From NCBI GenBank assembly GCA_030622755.1, contig JAUXFT010000004.1:1-64000 (forward strand): a stretch of DNA of 64,000 nt, in the 5' to 3' direction. Made by a program: the position numbers and the translations under genes. The stretch comes from Aestuariirhabdus sp. GTDB lineage: Bacteria; Pseudomonadota; Gammaproteobacteria; Pseudomonadales; Aestuariirhabdaceae. This document shows positions 27,957 through 37,914 of this stretch, piece after piece. The notes under the pieces were generated by a model. That model made no database searches, was not told the DNA's origin, and worked only from the letters and a program-made list of their open reading frames with translations. The first letter of the stretch is position 1. Every line of letters begins with the position of its first letter.

Positions 27957-28880
27957 ATGCTTCCAAATCCTATAAGTCAGCCTGACAATAATAGCCCACA
28001 AAGCACAACTATTACACACGCAATCACTATCGATGTTGAGGATTATTACCATGTGGCCGCCTTTAACGATGTGATAAAGCCAGCGGACTGGGCCACTCTA
28101 CCCTCTCGGGTAGAACTTAATACAAACCGCATACTTGAACTCTTTGACGAAAAAAAAATCAAAGGAACTTTTTTTATTCTAGGATGGGTAGCCGACAGAT
28201 ACCCCAATATAGTTAAATTGATCAGCGATCAAGGACATGAAGTTGCATCCCATGGATACAGCCACCAATTGATCTACCGTCAATCACAGAATACCTTTCT
28301 GGAAGAAACCAGAAAATCCAAAGACATATTAGAAGACCTTATTCAAAAGCCCGTCACAGGTTATCGTGCTGCCAGTTATTCGATCACTCGAAAATCCTTG
28401 TGGGCTGTAGATGTGCTACTCGAACTGGGGTTCAAATGGGATTCAAGCATATTTCCTGTACATCACGATAATTATGGTATTCCCGGAACGCCCACATCAG
28501 CTTATTATCTGCGCAACTCATCCGGCGAGGCACTGTTGGAAATACCGCTTACTGTCGCTACTTTCGGCAATACCTCTGTGCCCGCCGCTGGTGGAGGCTA
28601 TTTCCGCCTCTACCCCTATTTTCTCTCCCGTTATTTATTTAACCGAGCGACTCAAAATAGAGCCGGCGTTTTCTATCTGCACCCATGGGAGATAGACCCA
28701 GAGCAACCAAGAATTCCCGGGGCAAGCTTATTTTCTAAATTTCGACATTACAATAATTTGGATGTTTGCCAACACCGACTAAATCGATTGCTGAACGACT
28801 TCAAATTTAGCACAATGTCTGCATTAATAGACCAGTTAAATATCGACTCCCTCCAAACCATCGAATTACAGAATTTATAA
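27957..28880 (+). CDS. XrtA-system polysaccharide deacetylase
   Basis: ITIDVEDYYHVAAF N-terminus, HEVASHGYSHQLIY, DUF3473-like C-terminus (FYLHPWEIDPEQPR). Confidence 0.88.
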   Translation: MLPNPISQPDNNSPQSTTITHAITIDVEDYYHVAAFNDVIKPADWATLPSRVELNTNRILELFDEKKIKGTFFILGWVADRYPNIVKLISDQGHEVASHGYSHQLIYRQSQNTFLEETRKSKDILEDLIQKPVTGYRAASYSITRKSLWAVDVLLELGFKWDSSIFPVHHDNYGIPGTPTSAYYLRNSSGEALLEIPLTVATFGNTSVPAAGGGYFRLYPYFLSRYLFNRATQNRAGVFYLHPWEIDPEQPRIPGASLFSKFRHYNNLDVCQHRLNRLLNDFKFSTMSALIDQLNIDSLQTIELQNL

Positions 28881-30281
28881 ATGGAACTTCGCAGCCTGCT
28901 TTCCGACATCGATTCGGCCATAATCAATAACTGGGGAACGCTGGACACCTGTCCATGCGCAGATGAAATTTATAACTTAGCCGAAGTAATCGACCACTTG
29001 AAACCAAAAATTAAATCCCTAAAAAAACAAAAACAAGGCTTATCCCGCGCCTTTCGTGATTCCAGCTTATCAGCAACAGAAATTCTTAAGCTAAAAGAGG
29101 ATATGCAGATTTTTAGCGTTGATTTAAAGCAACTCGAAAACAAGCGCAAGAATCATGAAAAAAAATTGCTTTCCCTTTTCAATAAGACATCACTGCAAGC
29201 CGATTTCCCAATCAGGTTTATGCATGAGACAACAGAGAGCATTGACAAAGTTATCCACGTAAAAATTGTCTCTGATGACTTTTCTGCAACTTGGGACGGC
29301 TATGTATCCAAACATCCCCAAGCATCAATTTACCACCTCTATAATTGGCGACATGTGATTAAAAACAGCTTTAATCATCACGGCATGTATCTTGCCGCAA
29401 TAGATGAGTCAGGCCACTGCCGCGGAGTACTCCCCCTAATAAAACTAAGCAGTCGTCTATTTGGCACATTCACTGTATCCATGCCCTACTTTAATTATGG
29501 CGGCCCCATCGCCGACTCTAATGAAATTGAAAAAACATTACTTGAATTTGCAGCCACTCAAAATCTCCAGCAACCCATACAATATCTGGAAATTCGCGCG
29601 ACAAAAAATTTAAATGACTGGCCCAAAAAAACTGATAAAGTCTCGATGATTCTCTCGCTGCCCGAGGAGCAATCACAACTGGATAAGCAACTTGGCACTA
29701 AATTAAGAGCACAAATTAACCAGGCAAAGAACCACGATCTACAAGTTAAGCTTGGGTCTATTGAGCTTTTGAACGACTTCTACACGGTCTTTGCGGAAAA
29801 CATGCGCGATCTGGGCACACCAGTCTATTCAAAAAAGTTCTTTAGCAATATTTTTACTGCATTCGCCAGCCAGGCAAGTCTGGCAATAATATACAGCAAT
29901 AAAAAACCGATCTCTGCTGCCTTTTTAATCGGCTATCGGGATATGCTGGAAATTCCCTGGGCATCTACACTTAAAAGTCATAATAAAATGAATGCGAATA
30001 TGCTGCTATATCGAACGGTTCTCGGTTATGCAATTGACTCTGGGTACCAGTATTTCGACTTTGGCCGCTCCAGCATGAATGCCAACACCTATCGATTTAA
30101 AAAACAATGGGGCGCAAAAGCCCAACAACATCAATGGCATTATTGCTTAGCGGAAGGAAAACCCCTCCCCGGGCTCAATCCTGACAATCCGAAATTTAAT
30201 TTATTAATAAGGGTATGGAAAAAAATCCCTGTAGTTATCACGCGTCTGATCGGCCCATCAATCGTAAAAAACCTTCCTTAA
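28881..30281 (+). CDS. FemAB-like XrtA/PEP-CTERM-associated protein with N-terminal coiled coil
   Basis: N-terminal KSLKKQKQGLSRAFRDS...LKQLENKRKNHEKK coiled coil; C-terminal SIYHLYNWRHVI, YFDFGRSSMNANTYRFKKQWGA. Confidence 0.85.
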   Translation: MELRSLLSDIDSAIINNWGTLDTCPCADEIYNLAEVIDHLKPKIKSLKKQKQGLSRAFRDSSLSATEILKLKEDMQIFSVDLKQLENKRKNHEKKLLSLFNKTSLQADFPIRFMHETTESIDKVIHVKIVSDDFSATWDGYVSKHPQASIYHLYNWRHVIKNSFNHHGMYLAAIDESGHCRGVLPLIKLSSRLFGTFTVSMPYFNYGGPIADSNEIEKTLLEFAATQNLQQPIQYLEIRATKNLNDWPKKTDKVSMILSLPEEQSQLDKQLGTKLRAQINQAKNHDLQVKLGSIELLNDFYTVFAENMRDLGTPVYSKKFFSNIFTAFASQASLAIIYSNKKPISAAFLIGYRDMLEIPWASTLKSHNKMNANMLLYRTVLGYAIDSGYQYFDFGRSSMNANTYRFKKQWGAKAQQHQWHYCLAEGKPLPGLNPDNPKFNLLIRVWKKIPVVITRLIGPSIVKNLP

Positions 30282-30313
30282 AAAATTTATTCCTGAAGAA
30301 AATAGCATGCAGG

Positions 30314-31591
30314 CTATAAAAACTGATAATTAATACTGATACCAGCACGCGTTTCATCATACTCGAGCACGTCCGTATGCGAGTTTCGCGTCTCATGAGA
30401 AACAGATGCGTCCACAGTGAACTTTCTAGTGAGATCATGACTAAAGATCAAACCGTAACGCTGAACGTAATAATCCTGCCTTGGGTTACCATTTCTAAAG
30501 GTATAATCTTGATAAGAAACATCAAAATCAATTGTTGACTGACGGGAAAGCCGGTAACTTAAATTTATACGACCACCTAACTCCAGGTTATCATCAGGTA
30601 GAATTTTATAACTCTCATCGACCATCAATACAGCCACGCTAAAAGTGCATAACTCACACACTACCTCTGTAGTATAAATCAACTCAGCGCTGGTAACTTC
30701 ATAAATATCGACGCCACGACCTGCGGTAGTCGCATCGCCTAAATCAGTAAGGCCATCATTATTATTGCCTCTGGATGTATCCGTTAACTCCTGCAAGAGA
30801 TCTAATTCCCATTGAGAACTGCCACTTACATAAATAAAATTCGCATTGACATAAGTGCCATCGGTATCTTCAAATCGATCTCGTTGTGATTCATTATACC
30901 CTAGCACAAAGCGATAACTTAAACGTGAAAGTTCGGCATTAAAACCAAGCCTCCCCGAATAATATTCATAATCATTAATACCATTATCAAAATTCACATC
31001 TTGATAGATGGCAGTAACATCAAAAGAATATATCGATGACAGGTCATGTCCCCAAACAATATCTCCACCCAAGCGGTCGGAATCCTGTTGACCGCTATCC
31101 TCGTAAGACACTCTTACATAGGACAAACTGGTATTTAAGGTGTCGACCGAGCCAATTCTTAGCCTCCACTCAGGTGACAATGTTGTAATTGAACGATTCT
31201 CTCTATTATCAGCATTGTCAGCAAATTGCTTGTCCCGAATGATATTTCTAACGCTATTGGTTAATGTCCAAAATAAAGAATTTTGTATTTGCTCATAAAA
31301 TAATCTCGCATCACCGACAACTTCTGTCGAGTCTTGCTGGGTATCATCTTTATATTCAGTATAAAGCGCCCTGTAATCCACTTCGATTTGAATAGATTCA
31401 CTTTCATGAGTCACTACAATCCCGCCACTTATGCCTGTGATGTAATCTGAATCACCATTATCTGCCCTCTTTTGCGCATTATCTGTATGCTCAACACCAA
31501 CGCCAGCGTCAAACTCCAATTCAAAAGCAGCTAGTGGATCCATAATAAAAACAAGCGGGACCACAAAGTATAATTTTTTTCCGAACTTCAA
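30314..31591 (-). CDS. XrtA/PEP-CTERM-associated outer-membrane beta-barrel-like protein (TIGR03016-like)
   Basis: Signal-like N-terminus, alternating aromatic beta-strand pattern (TIDFDVSYQDYTFRNGNPRQDYYVQRYGL), C-terminal INYQFL. Confidence 0.75.
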   Translation of the reverse strand: MKFGKKLYFVVPLVFIMDPLAAFELEFDAGVGVEHTDNAQKRADNGDSDYITGISGGIVVTHESESIQIEVDYRALYTEYKDDTQQDSTEVVGDARLFYEQIQNSLFWTLTNSVRNIIRDKQFADNADNRENRSITTLSPEWRLRIGSVDTLNTSLSYVRVSYEDSGQQDSDRLGGDIVWGHDLSSIYSFDVTAIYQDVNFDNGINDYEYYSGRLGFNAELSRLSYRFVLGYNESQRDRFEDTDGTYVNANFIYVSGSSQWELDLLQELTDTSRGNNNDGLTDLGDATTAGRGVDIYEVTSAELIYTTEVVCELCTFSVAVLMVDESYKILPDDNLELGGRINLSYRLSRQSTIDFDVSYQDYTFRNGNPRQDYYVQRYGLIFSHDLTRKFTVDASVSHETRNSHTDVLEYDETRAGISINYQFL

Positions 31592-31612
31592 AATCCTCTC
31601 CCGGTAAAATTA

Positions 31613-32362
31613 TTATTCGTTATTAAATATCAAGCCCGCGAACTTATCTTCGCCTACCGCATCAACACCGGACATAACCTGCTCAGCTGTTACCTTGCCA
31701 AAAGGGACAACTAAAATAGCCATATCAACATTTTGAGATATAATTCGAGGAACAGAAGAATCACTTACTGGCGGAACATCAATAACAATGAATCTATCGT
31801 CATAACGAGATTTCAATGTGGAAAGTAGGTTTCGCATTCTTGAAGAAGCCAATCTTTCTACCGCCGTGTCGCCTAAAGAACCCGGTGGAATAACTCTAAC
31901 TCTGGAAATTCCAGAAGAATAAATAATATCCTGCAAGTCCAGACTGTCATTATCAAGATAATCCATAAGGCCATAATCGCTAGTCGACTTAAGAATTTTA
32001 TCAGAAAAGGAATCTTCTGAATTTGCATCTATATATATCGCAGTTTTCTTTTCATCCAGAGCGAAAGATGCCGCCATATTCATGGCAACAAAACTTGCAC
32101 CCCCGCCTAAGCCCAAAGAACTTACCATTAGAACGAAATTTTTGCCGTCACTTTTTTGTAATAGCTTTGTTCTCAAATCGCGAAATATTTTCAAAACATT
32201 CCGCTGTTTCATCCCCGGGTAGATGATTTTAAGTGCTGACAACTCATCCTGAGTTTTTAAGACAACATCTTCCATGCTGGAAATTGTCTCCGAACTACTT
32301 AACGCAACACCGTGTGTTAACTCTATTACAGAACTCTTTTTGTTTTCGTCCATATCATTCAC
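31613..32362 (-). CDS. BY-kinase-like/ParA-like ATPase of XrtA locus, degenerate Walker A
   Basis: LVMVSSLGLGGGASFVAMNMA, TAIYIDANSED, FIVIDVPPVSDS. Confidence 0.75.
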   Translation of the reverse strand: MNDMDENKKSSVIELTHGVALSSSETISSMEDVVLKTQDELSALKIIYPGMKQRNVLKIFRDLRTKLLQKSDGKNFVLMVSSLGLGGGASFVAMNMAASFALDEKKTAIYIDANSEDSFSDKILKSTSDYGLMDYLDNDSLDLQDIIYSSGISRVRVIPPGSLGDTAVERLASSRMRNLLSTLKSRYDDRFIVIDVPPVSDSSVPRIISQNVDMAILVVPFGKVTAEQVMSGVDAVGEDKFAGLIFNNE

Positions 32363-33883
32363 TTATAGCGCCCCACTTATATTCCAGAACACCAGCGCAG
32401 CATAGGTTGCCAAAAATACGATTGATCCAAGAATAATTATTAACATATCCGCCTTCTGCAAACGGCTGATGACGGGTGAATTTATATGAGGAATCACACC
32501 TAACAACTGTATATTCTCTGGTAAACTTTGAACAAGCTGCATAGGAGAACGCAAACGAGGATCCACCAGAACATACAAAATCATTAGACCAATTACTGAA
32601 AACAGGGCAATGAATGGGCCAAGCACTGCAAAATGAATAAAATGCAAGCCGGATGGATTTAACGGGTAAACTGCAGGCTCCTGAATCTTAAAACTTACTC
32701 CCTGCCCTTCTACATCCAGGGTCATTGAAAGCCTAGCCTTCTCCTTCCTGCCGAGCATCTCTTCGTATATCTCCCTGGTAACATCATAATCCCTTACCAG
32801 TTCAGACAATTCAGCTTCATGTGAAGCAACACGCTGAGCGCGTAAATATTCATCCTCTAGCATTTTCTTCATTGAAGAGAGTCTGCGACGCTGACTTCTT
32901 AAATCCACCTCTATCTCTGCCTGTCGCCTTCTAAGCTCTTCGTACAATGGATTCTCAAGATTGTCAGAGGAAGAACTCGATGCGACATAACCCTCATCAC
33001 TCATCGCCTCAATAACCAGTTCAATCGCGGAAATTTGCTCTTTTATCGCCACGATATCAGGATAAGTTTCTTGATAGCTCAGCCGATAAATATCAAGCTG
33101 TGAGCGAAGACTTTCCAGCCTCTCCTCCTGATCTTCTATTTGGCTTCTATTCTTTTGTAGTTTCCCTTCATTCTTAAGTTGCCGCTTCAACGAGCTTTCT
33201 TTAGATTCGGTTTCATCAATGGTCAATTTAATTTCTTCTATTGCCAACCTTAATTGATTTATTCGTGCATTAACGGTATTTTCATTTCCATCCAGATTTT
33301 TTGACTTAAAGTCTTTTAAATTTCTTTCGGCAAGAATAAGCTGGTTTTTATACGAAATCACCTGCTGATCTATAAATTCATAGGCATTCCGGCTCTCTGT
33401 CCTTCTGCTATCAACCGAATTTCTTATAAATTCATCAACGACTATATTAAGAACTTTAAATGACAAGTCCTGATTTTCATTAAAATATGTAATTCGAAAA
33501 TAACTCTGACCTTCACTTTGAACAGAAATCGTTCTACGCAAATTCTTTATTACCTGCCTCTGCGTCGCCGGAGGATCCATGGATGACATCAATCCGGCGC
33601 TTTCTGCCACCTTGGTTAAAATTTTTCGCGTATAAATTATATCTGCCGCTTTCTTGGATAAATCCAAAGTAGTGACTTCCGCCGTCCCCTCAAGAAGTGG
33701 TTTAATAATGTTTGTAACATCGGCATACAAAGCTGTACTCGTTTCATATTTCTCAGGCCACAAGTACCCCACAGTAAGAATTGAAAATGTGAGAAAACCA
33801 CATAAGAAAAAAAGCTTTATTTTTAAGCCTAGTATTTCTCGCCACACTGCATGAAGCAGCTCTAGATATAACGTCGTTTCCAT
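32363..33883 (-). CDS. Polysaccharide chain-length determinant (Wzz/GumC-like, XrtA-type)
   Basis: Two terminal TM segments flanking long coiled coil; GYLWPEKYETSTALYAD; C-terminal PAVYPLNPSG. Confidence 0.87.
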   Translation of the reverse strand: METTLYLELLHAVWREILGLKIKLFFLCGFLTFSILTVGYLWPEKYETSTALYADVTNIIKPLLEGTAEVTTLDLSKKAADIIYTRKILTKVAESAGLMSSMDPPATQRQVIKNLRRTISVQSEGQSYFRITYFNENQDLSFKVLNIVVDEFIRNSVDSRRTESRNAYEFIDQQVISYKNQLILAERNLKDFKSKNLDGNENTVNARINQLRLAIEEIKLTIDETESKESSLKRQLKNEGKLQKNRSQIEDQEERLESLRSQLDIYRLSYQETYPDIVAIKEQISAIELVIEAMSDEGYVASSSSSDNLENPLYEELRRRQAEIEVDLRSQRRRLSSMKKMLEDEYLRAQRVASHEAELSELVRDYDVTREIYEEMLGRKEKARLSMTLDVEGQGVSFKIQEPAVYPLNPSGLHFIHFAVLGPFIALFSVIGLMILYVLVDPRLRSPMQLVQSLPENIQLLGVIPHINSPVISRLQKADMLIIILGSIVFLATYAALVFWNISGAL

Positions 33884-33897
33884 TAACTACAACAGCC

Positions 33898-34512
33898 TCA
33901 AAATGAACGTTCGGGTACGGTGACTATATCAGAGGGGAGTAACATATAATTTGTTTTAAGATCACCTTCTTGTAATATCTTTTCCAGGTACACAGGGTAT
34001 ATTTTTACATCTCCCGCAATTCTTCGATAAAGCTTTGCGCCGTTCTCTTTCGCGAATTCATTGGTTCCCCCTGCCAAAAGAACCAGATCGAGAACCGTCA
34101 TTCCCTTCCGATAAGGTACTGATTGAGGGTTCAAAACAGCACCAGTCACTCGAACTCTTTGTTGAAAATCTGAGCTACTGGGATTGGTAACAATGACTGT
34201 TACCTGAGGATTTTTAATAAAGACCTGTAATTGCTCGGTAATCTCTGCGGATAAATTCTCCGTCGTTTTATTGGCAACAAGTACATCACCAATCAACGGC
34301 ATTGAGATTTTTCCATCTGGTCGAACCGGCACATCCAAAGACAGCTGCTCGTTCCCCCAAACCTGAATCCTCAATTCATCACCCACCCCAATCCGATAAG
34401 GTTCCTGACTATAATCCAATATGTCATCTGGCATCATCATCGGCGCATCGGTGGATGAACACGCGGCCAATATCACCACAGCCAGTGACGTTAATATTTT
34501 TTTGATATTCAT
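33898..34512 (-). CDS. Polysaccharide export lipoprotein (Wza/EpsE-like, XrtA-type)
   Basis: Lipobox VILAACSS; YRIGVGDELRIQVWGNEQLS; ATG at 34512 (MNIKKIL) is the likely start inside the longer ORF. Confidence 0.88.
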   Translation of the reverse strand: MNIKKILTSLAVVILAACSSTDAPMMMPDDILDYSQEPYRIGVGDELRIQVWGNEQLSLDVPVRPDGKISMPLIGDVLVANKTTENLSAEITEQLQVFIKNPQVTVIVTNPSSSDFQQRVRVTGAVLNPQSVPYRKGMTVLDLVLLAGGTNEFAKENGAKLYRRIAGDVKIYPVYLEKILQEGDLKTNYMLLPSDIVTVPERSF

Positions 34513-34565
34513 AAGATTGACTCTCCGCATCTCTATAAATACTTGATTAGCTGGCATCGGGATAA

Positions 34566-35972
34566 CTATCTGACACCCTTTCCTAACAAGATCACCTCTA
34601 TACTCTGCACCACAATTAGCACATCGAGCATAAAACTATAATTTTTTACATAATAAAGGTCGTATTTTAGTTTATTCGCTGCATCTTCAACAGATGCGCC
34701 ATAGGAATAATTTAATTGTGCCCAGCCCATTAAGCCAGGTTTAACCCTATGGCGCTCATGATAAAAATTAATCTGCTCATTCAACTCGCCTACAAATTCA
34801 GGCCTCTCCGGTCTGGGACCAACAAAGCTCATATCCCCTTTGAGCACATTATAAATTTGTGGCAACTCATCAAGCCGGGTATTGCGAATAATCCCCCCGA
34901 CCCTGGTGATTCGAACGTCATTTTCACTGGCCCAGACCGCTTTGCCGGCCTTCTCGGCATCATGGCTCATACTTCTGAATTTATATATCCAGAATAACCC
35001 CCCATTCAAACCAACCCTTTGCTGCTTATAAATGACCGGAAATCCACTTTCCATAGCGATCGCCACCACAGTCAGGATCATAAAAGGCCACATCAATAAC
35101 AACAGAACTACGCTGACGGAAATATCAAAAATTCTTTTTGCGACGTCTCTTGCCTGACTATATTTAAAGCCGTTACCAAAAACCATCCAACCCTGGTAGA
35201 TTTCTGCCAGTTCAATACAGCCAAACTCTCTTTCATAAAAGGTTACCGCCTCGGTAACCTTTATTCCTTTCATCTTACACTCAAGCAATTCATCCAGGGG
35301 GAAATAATTACCCTTGCCCTTTCTTCTTTCATCAACAGCAACAACCACCTCATCGATTTTTCTGTCGCGCGCCAATTCATAAATACCAACAACCGGATTA
35401 ATAAGTAATTCACTGGAAAGACGGGTATTTTCATATTCTGTTGGAATATAACCAACCACATCAAAGCCAAGATGGTAATTGTTTTGTATTGCCTTATGAA
35501 TAAGCTGGGCTTTATCCCCCGCACCCAGCACAAATAATCGTCTCTTTAGTTTTGAATTATCCACCACAGAGTAAAATACCCGGCGAATAACTAATACCGC
35601 CAGCAGAGAAGCCATAACCACCTCAAATAACATGGCCGTTTGAAACCCTAACTCAGTGATTAAATTAAACAGCATTAAACATAACAGCCCTCCCAGCAAG
35701 CAGTAACTCACCACCGTTCTTACCGCCATACTAATAAAGCTTTCAACCAGACCGGATTCATACACTCCCATCGCCAATGTAGAGATCATCATAATAGACG
35801 CATAGCTCAGCGCCCCCCAGACCATGACCGACTCAGGCACCGCGGGATTGCCGAAAAAGAAATACCACGCAAGGAGATAGCTACAGGCATATAAGGTAAT
35901 GAACTCTACCAATGCCAGAACAATATAGGGGGAGCGTATGTAATGATTAAAAATTCTGATATGTGCCAACAT
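34566..35972 (-). CDS. Priming sugar transferase (TIGR03013-like, bacterial sugar transferase)
   Basis: KRIFDISVSVVLLLLMWP, YKFRSMSHDAEK, RNTRLDELPQIYNVLKGDMSFVGPRPERPEFV. Confidence 0.92.
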   Translation of the reverse strand: MLAHIRIFNHYIRSPYIVLALVEFITLYACSYLLAWYFFFGNPAVPESVMVWGALSYASIMMISTLAMGVYESGLVESFISMAVRTVVSYCLLGGLLCLMLFNLITELGFQTAMLFEVVMASLLAVLVIRRVFYSVVDNSKLKRRLFVLGAGDKAQLIHKAIQNNYHLGFDVVGYIPTEYENTRLSSELLINPVVGIYELARDRKIDEVVVAVDERRKGKGNYFPLDELLECKMKGIKVTEAVTFYEREFGCIELAEIYQGWMVFGNGFKYSQARDVAKRIFDISVSVVLLLLMWPFMILTVVAIAMESGFPVIYKQQRVGLNGGLFWIYKFRSMSHDAEKAGKAVWASENDVRITRVGGIIRNTRLDELPQIYNVLKGDMSFVGPRPERPEFVGELNEQINFYHERHRVKPGLMGWAQLNYSYGASVEDAANKLKYDLYYVKNYSFMLDVLIVVQSIEVILLGKGVR

Positions 35973-36208
35973 CCAGTCCTTATGCAGTTCTTCCTGATCC
36001 AGCTCGGTCTTCTATTATTCTACCCATCAAAGAAGGGCACAAACTTTAAACGCCAAATCAGCGTAAATATTGAAAATTGACATCACTGGCTATTTACTTC
36101 AAAGCCTTAACCCTTTAATTTTAGTACATATATTATTATTTTCAGAGCGATGATGGCGTGAATTATGCCACTTCATCCATGCACATGCTTTAAGCCTAGG
36201 CCATATTT

Positions 36209-37858
36209 ATGTCTTTTTCACAAAATCCGCTAAAATGCGCTTATCCACCCTCTCTCCCCGCATGGAAAGCACTGCAAACCGAGGCTCAGCAAGCCAGGAC
36301 AAAAACGCTGAAAGAGTATTTTTCAAACTCCCCCTCTCGGACTCATGAGCTGAGTTATCAGCTATCTTCACTGTCCATAGACCTTTCCAGACACCATATT
36401 GACCAGCGCATCATTGGCAAATTATTCGACCTTGCCGATGAAAGCTACCTTACTGATGCCATCCGTGTTTTATTTTCTGAACAAGCCAGCAACCACACCG
36501 AGGGCCGCGCCGCATTGCATATGGCGCTCAGGGGGCACGTTGGCCCACCAGACTTTATTGATGCCGTGCAAAGCTGCCATGAAAAAATGGCTGCAATCGT
36601 TGATGCCTTACACCAACAACACTGGCTCGGCTACAGCGGCAAAGCCATCAACACGGTCATCAACATTGGCATCGGCGGTTCGGATCTCGGCCCGCGGTGC
36701 GTTTATGAAGCGCTTCACCCCTATCATAACCCGATATTAAGCCTCAAATTTGTTGCCAATATTGACCCCGCAGACCTTGCCGATACGCTTAGCAATAGCG
36801 ACCCTGAAACCACCCTGTTCATTATCGCGTCGAAATCCTTTACCACCCCGGAAACCCTAAGCAATGCACTGGCTGCCCGGCAGTGGCTACAAGAGAGCGC
36901 AGGAACGGATACGGATATTTCAAATCATTTTATTGCTATCACCGCTCGCACGGATCGGGCACAGAAATTCGGCATTAACGAAGACAATATTCTCCCTCTC
37001 TGGGACTGGGTCGGCGGGCGCTTTTCACTCTGGTCAGCGATTGGCTTACCCATTGCGCTGGCTACCAGCTTTGATATTTTCAAGCAACTGCTAGCCGGCG
37101 CCGCTGAAGTAGACAAACACTTTTCAGAAGCACCTTTACGAGAGAATATTCCAGCGCTACTGGCTTTACTTGAAATATGGTATGTCAATTTTTGGGGCTG
37201 CCAAAGTATCGCCGTACTCCCCTACGACCATCATTTGCGCCTACTGCCCGATCATTTGCAACAATTAACCATGGAAAGCAATGGCAAATGTGTTCGCCGG
37301 GACGGTACACCTATTGACTATAACACCGCCCCGGTGCTGTGGGGCTCCGCGGGCACCATCGGCCAGCACTCCTTTCATCAAATGCTGCACCAGGGCACTC
37401 AAATGATTCCCGTAGATTTTATTCTGCCCCTGAGCAGTCATCAGCCCAACCAGGCACAACATGCTCAAATGGTCGCCAACTGCCTCGCCCAGGCCCAGAC
37501 CTTAATGGAAGGCCTGACCAGCACTGAAGTCGCCAACAATCTCGCCGCTGAAGGTGTGGACGCCAGCACCATCGAGGCACTGACTCCGCACAAGGTTATG
37601 CCAGGCAACAGACCATCCACCATCATCACCACCGCCAAGCTCACCCCACAATCGCTGGGCTCACTGATCGCCCTCTACGAACACAAAACATTTACCGCCA
37701 GTGTAATTCTGGGTATTAATGCCTTTGACCAGTGGGGCGTCGAACTCGGTAAGAAAGCAGCCGCCTCTATTTATGATGCGCTGGTGAACCCTGGCACTCC
37801 CCCTGCTAATCCGGCCACCGCCACCGCTATTGATCAATATTACCAACAGCATCAATAA
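36209..37858 (+). CDS. pgi: Glucose-6-phosphate isomerase
   Basis: NIGIGGSDLGPRCVYEAL, KSFTTPETLSNA, DQWGVELGKK. Confidence 0.96.
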   Translation: MSFSQNPLKCAYPPSLPAWKALQTEAQQARTKTLKEYFSNSPSRTHELSYQLSSLSIDLSRHHIDQRIIGKLFDLADESYLTDAIRVLFSEQASNHTEGRAALHMALRGHVGPPDFIDAVQSCHEKMAAIVDALHQQHWLGYSGKAINTVINIGIGGSDLGPRCVYEALHPYHNPILSLKFVANIDPADLADTLSNSDPETTLFIIASKSFTTPETLSNALAARQWLQESAGTDTDISNHFIAITARTDRAQKFGINEDNILPLWDWVGGRFSLWSAIGLPIALATSFDIFKQLLAGAAEVDKHFSEAPLRENIPALLALLEIWYVNFWGCQSIAVLPYDHHLRLLPDHLQQLTMESNGKCVRRDGTPIDYNTAPVLWGSAGTIGQHSFHQMLHQGTQMIPVDFILPLSSHQPNQAQHAQMVANCLAQAQTLMEGLTSTEVANNLAAEGVDASTIEALTPHKVMPGNRPSTIITTAKLTPQSLGSLIALYEHKTFTASVILGINAFDQWGVELGKKAAASIYDALVNPGTPPANPATATAIDQYYQQHQ

Positions 37859-37914
37859 CCCTGACTTTACTGCTATTATTGACAGCTAAAGTTAACCATA
37901 ATCTGGAAAATAAT

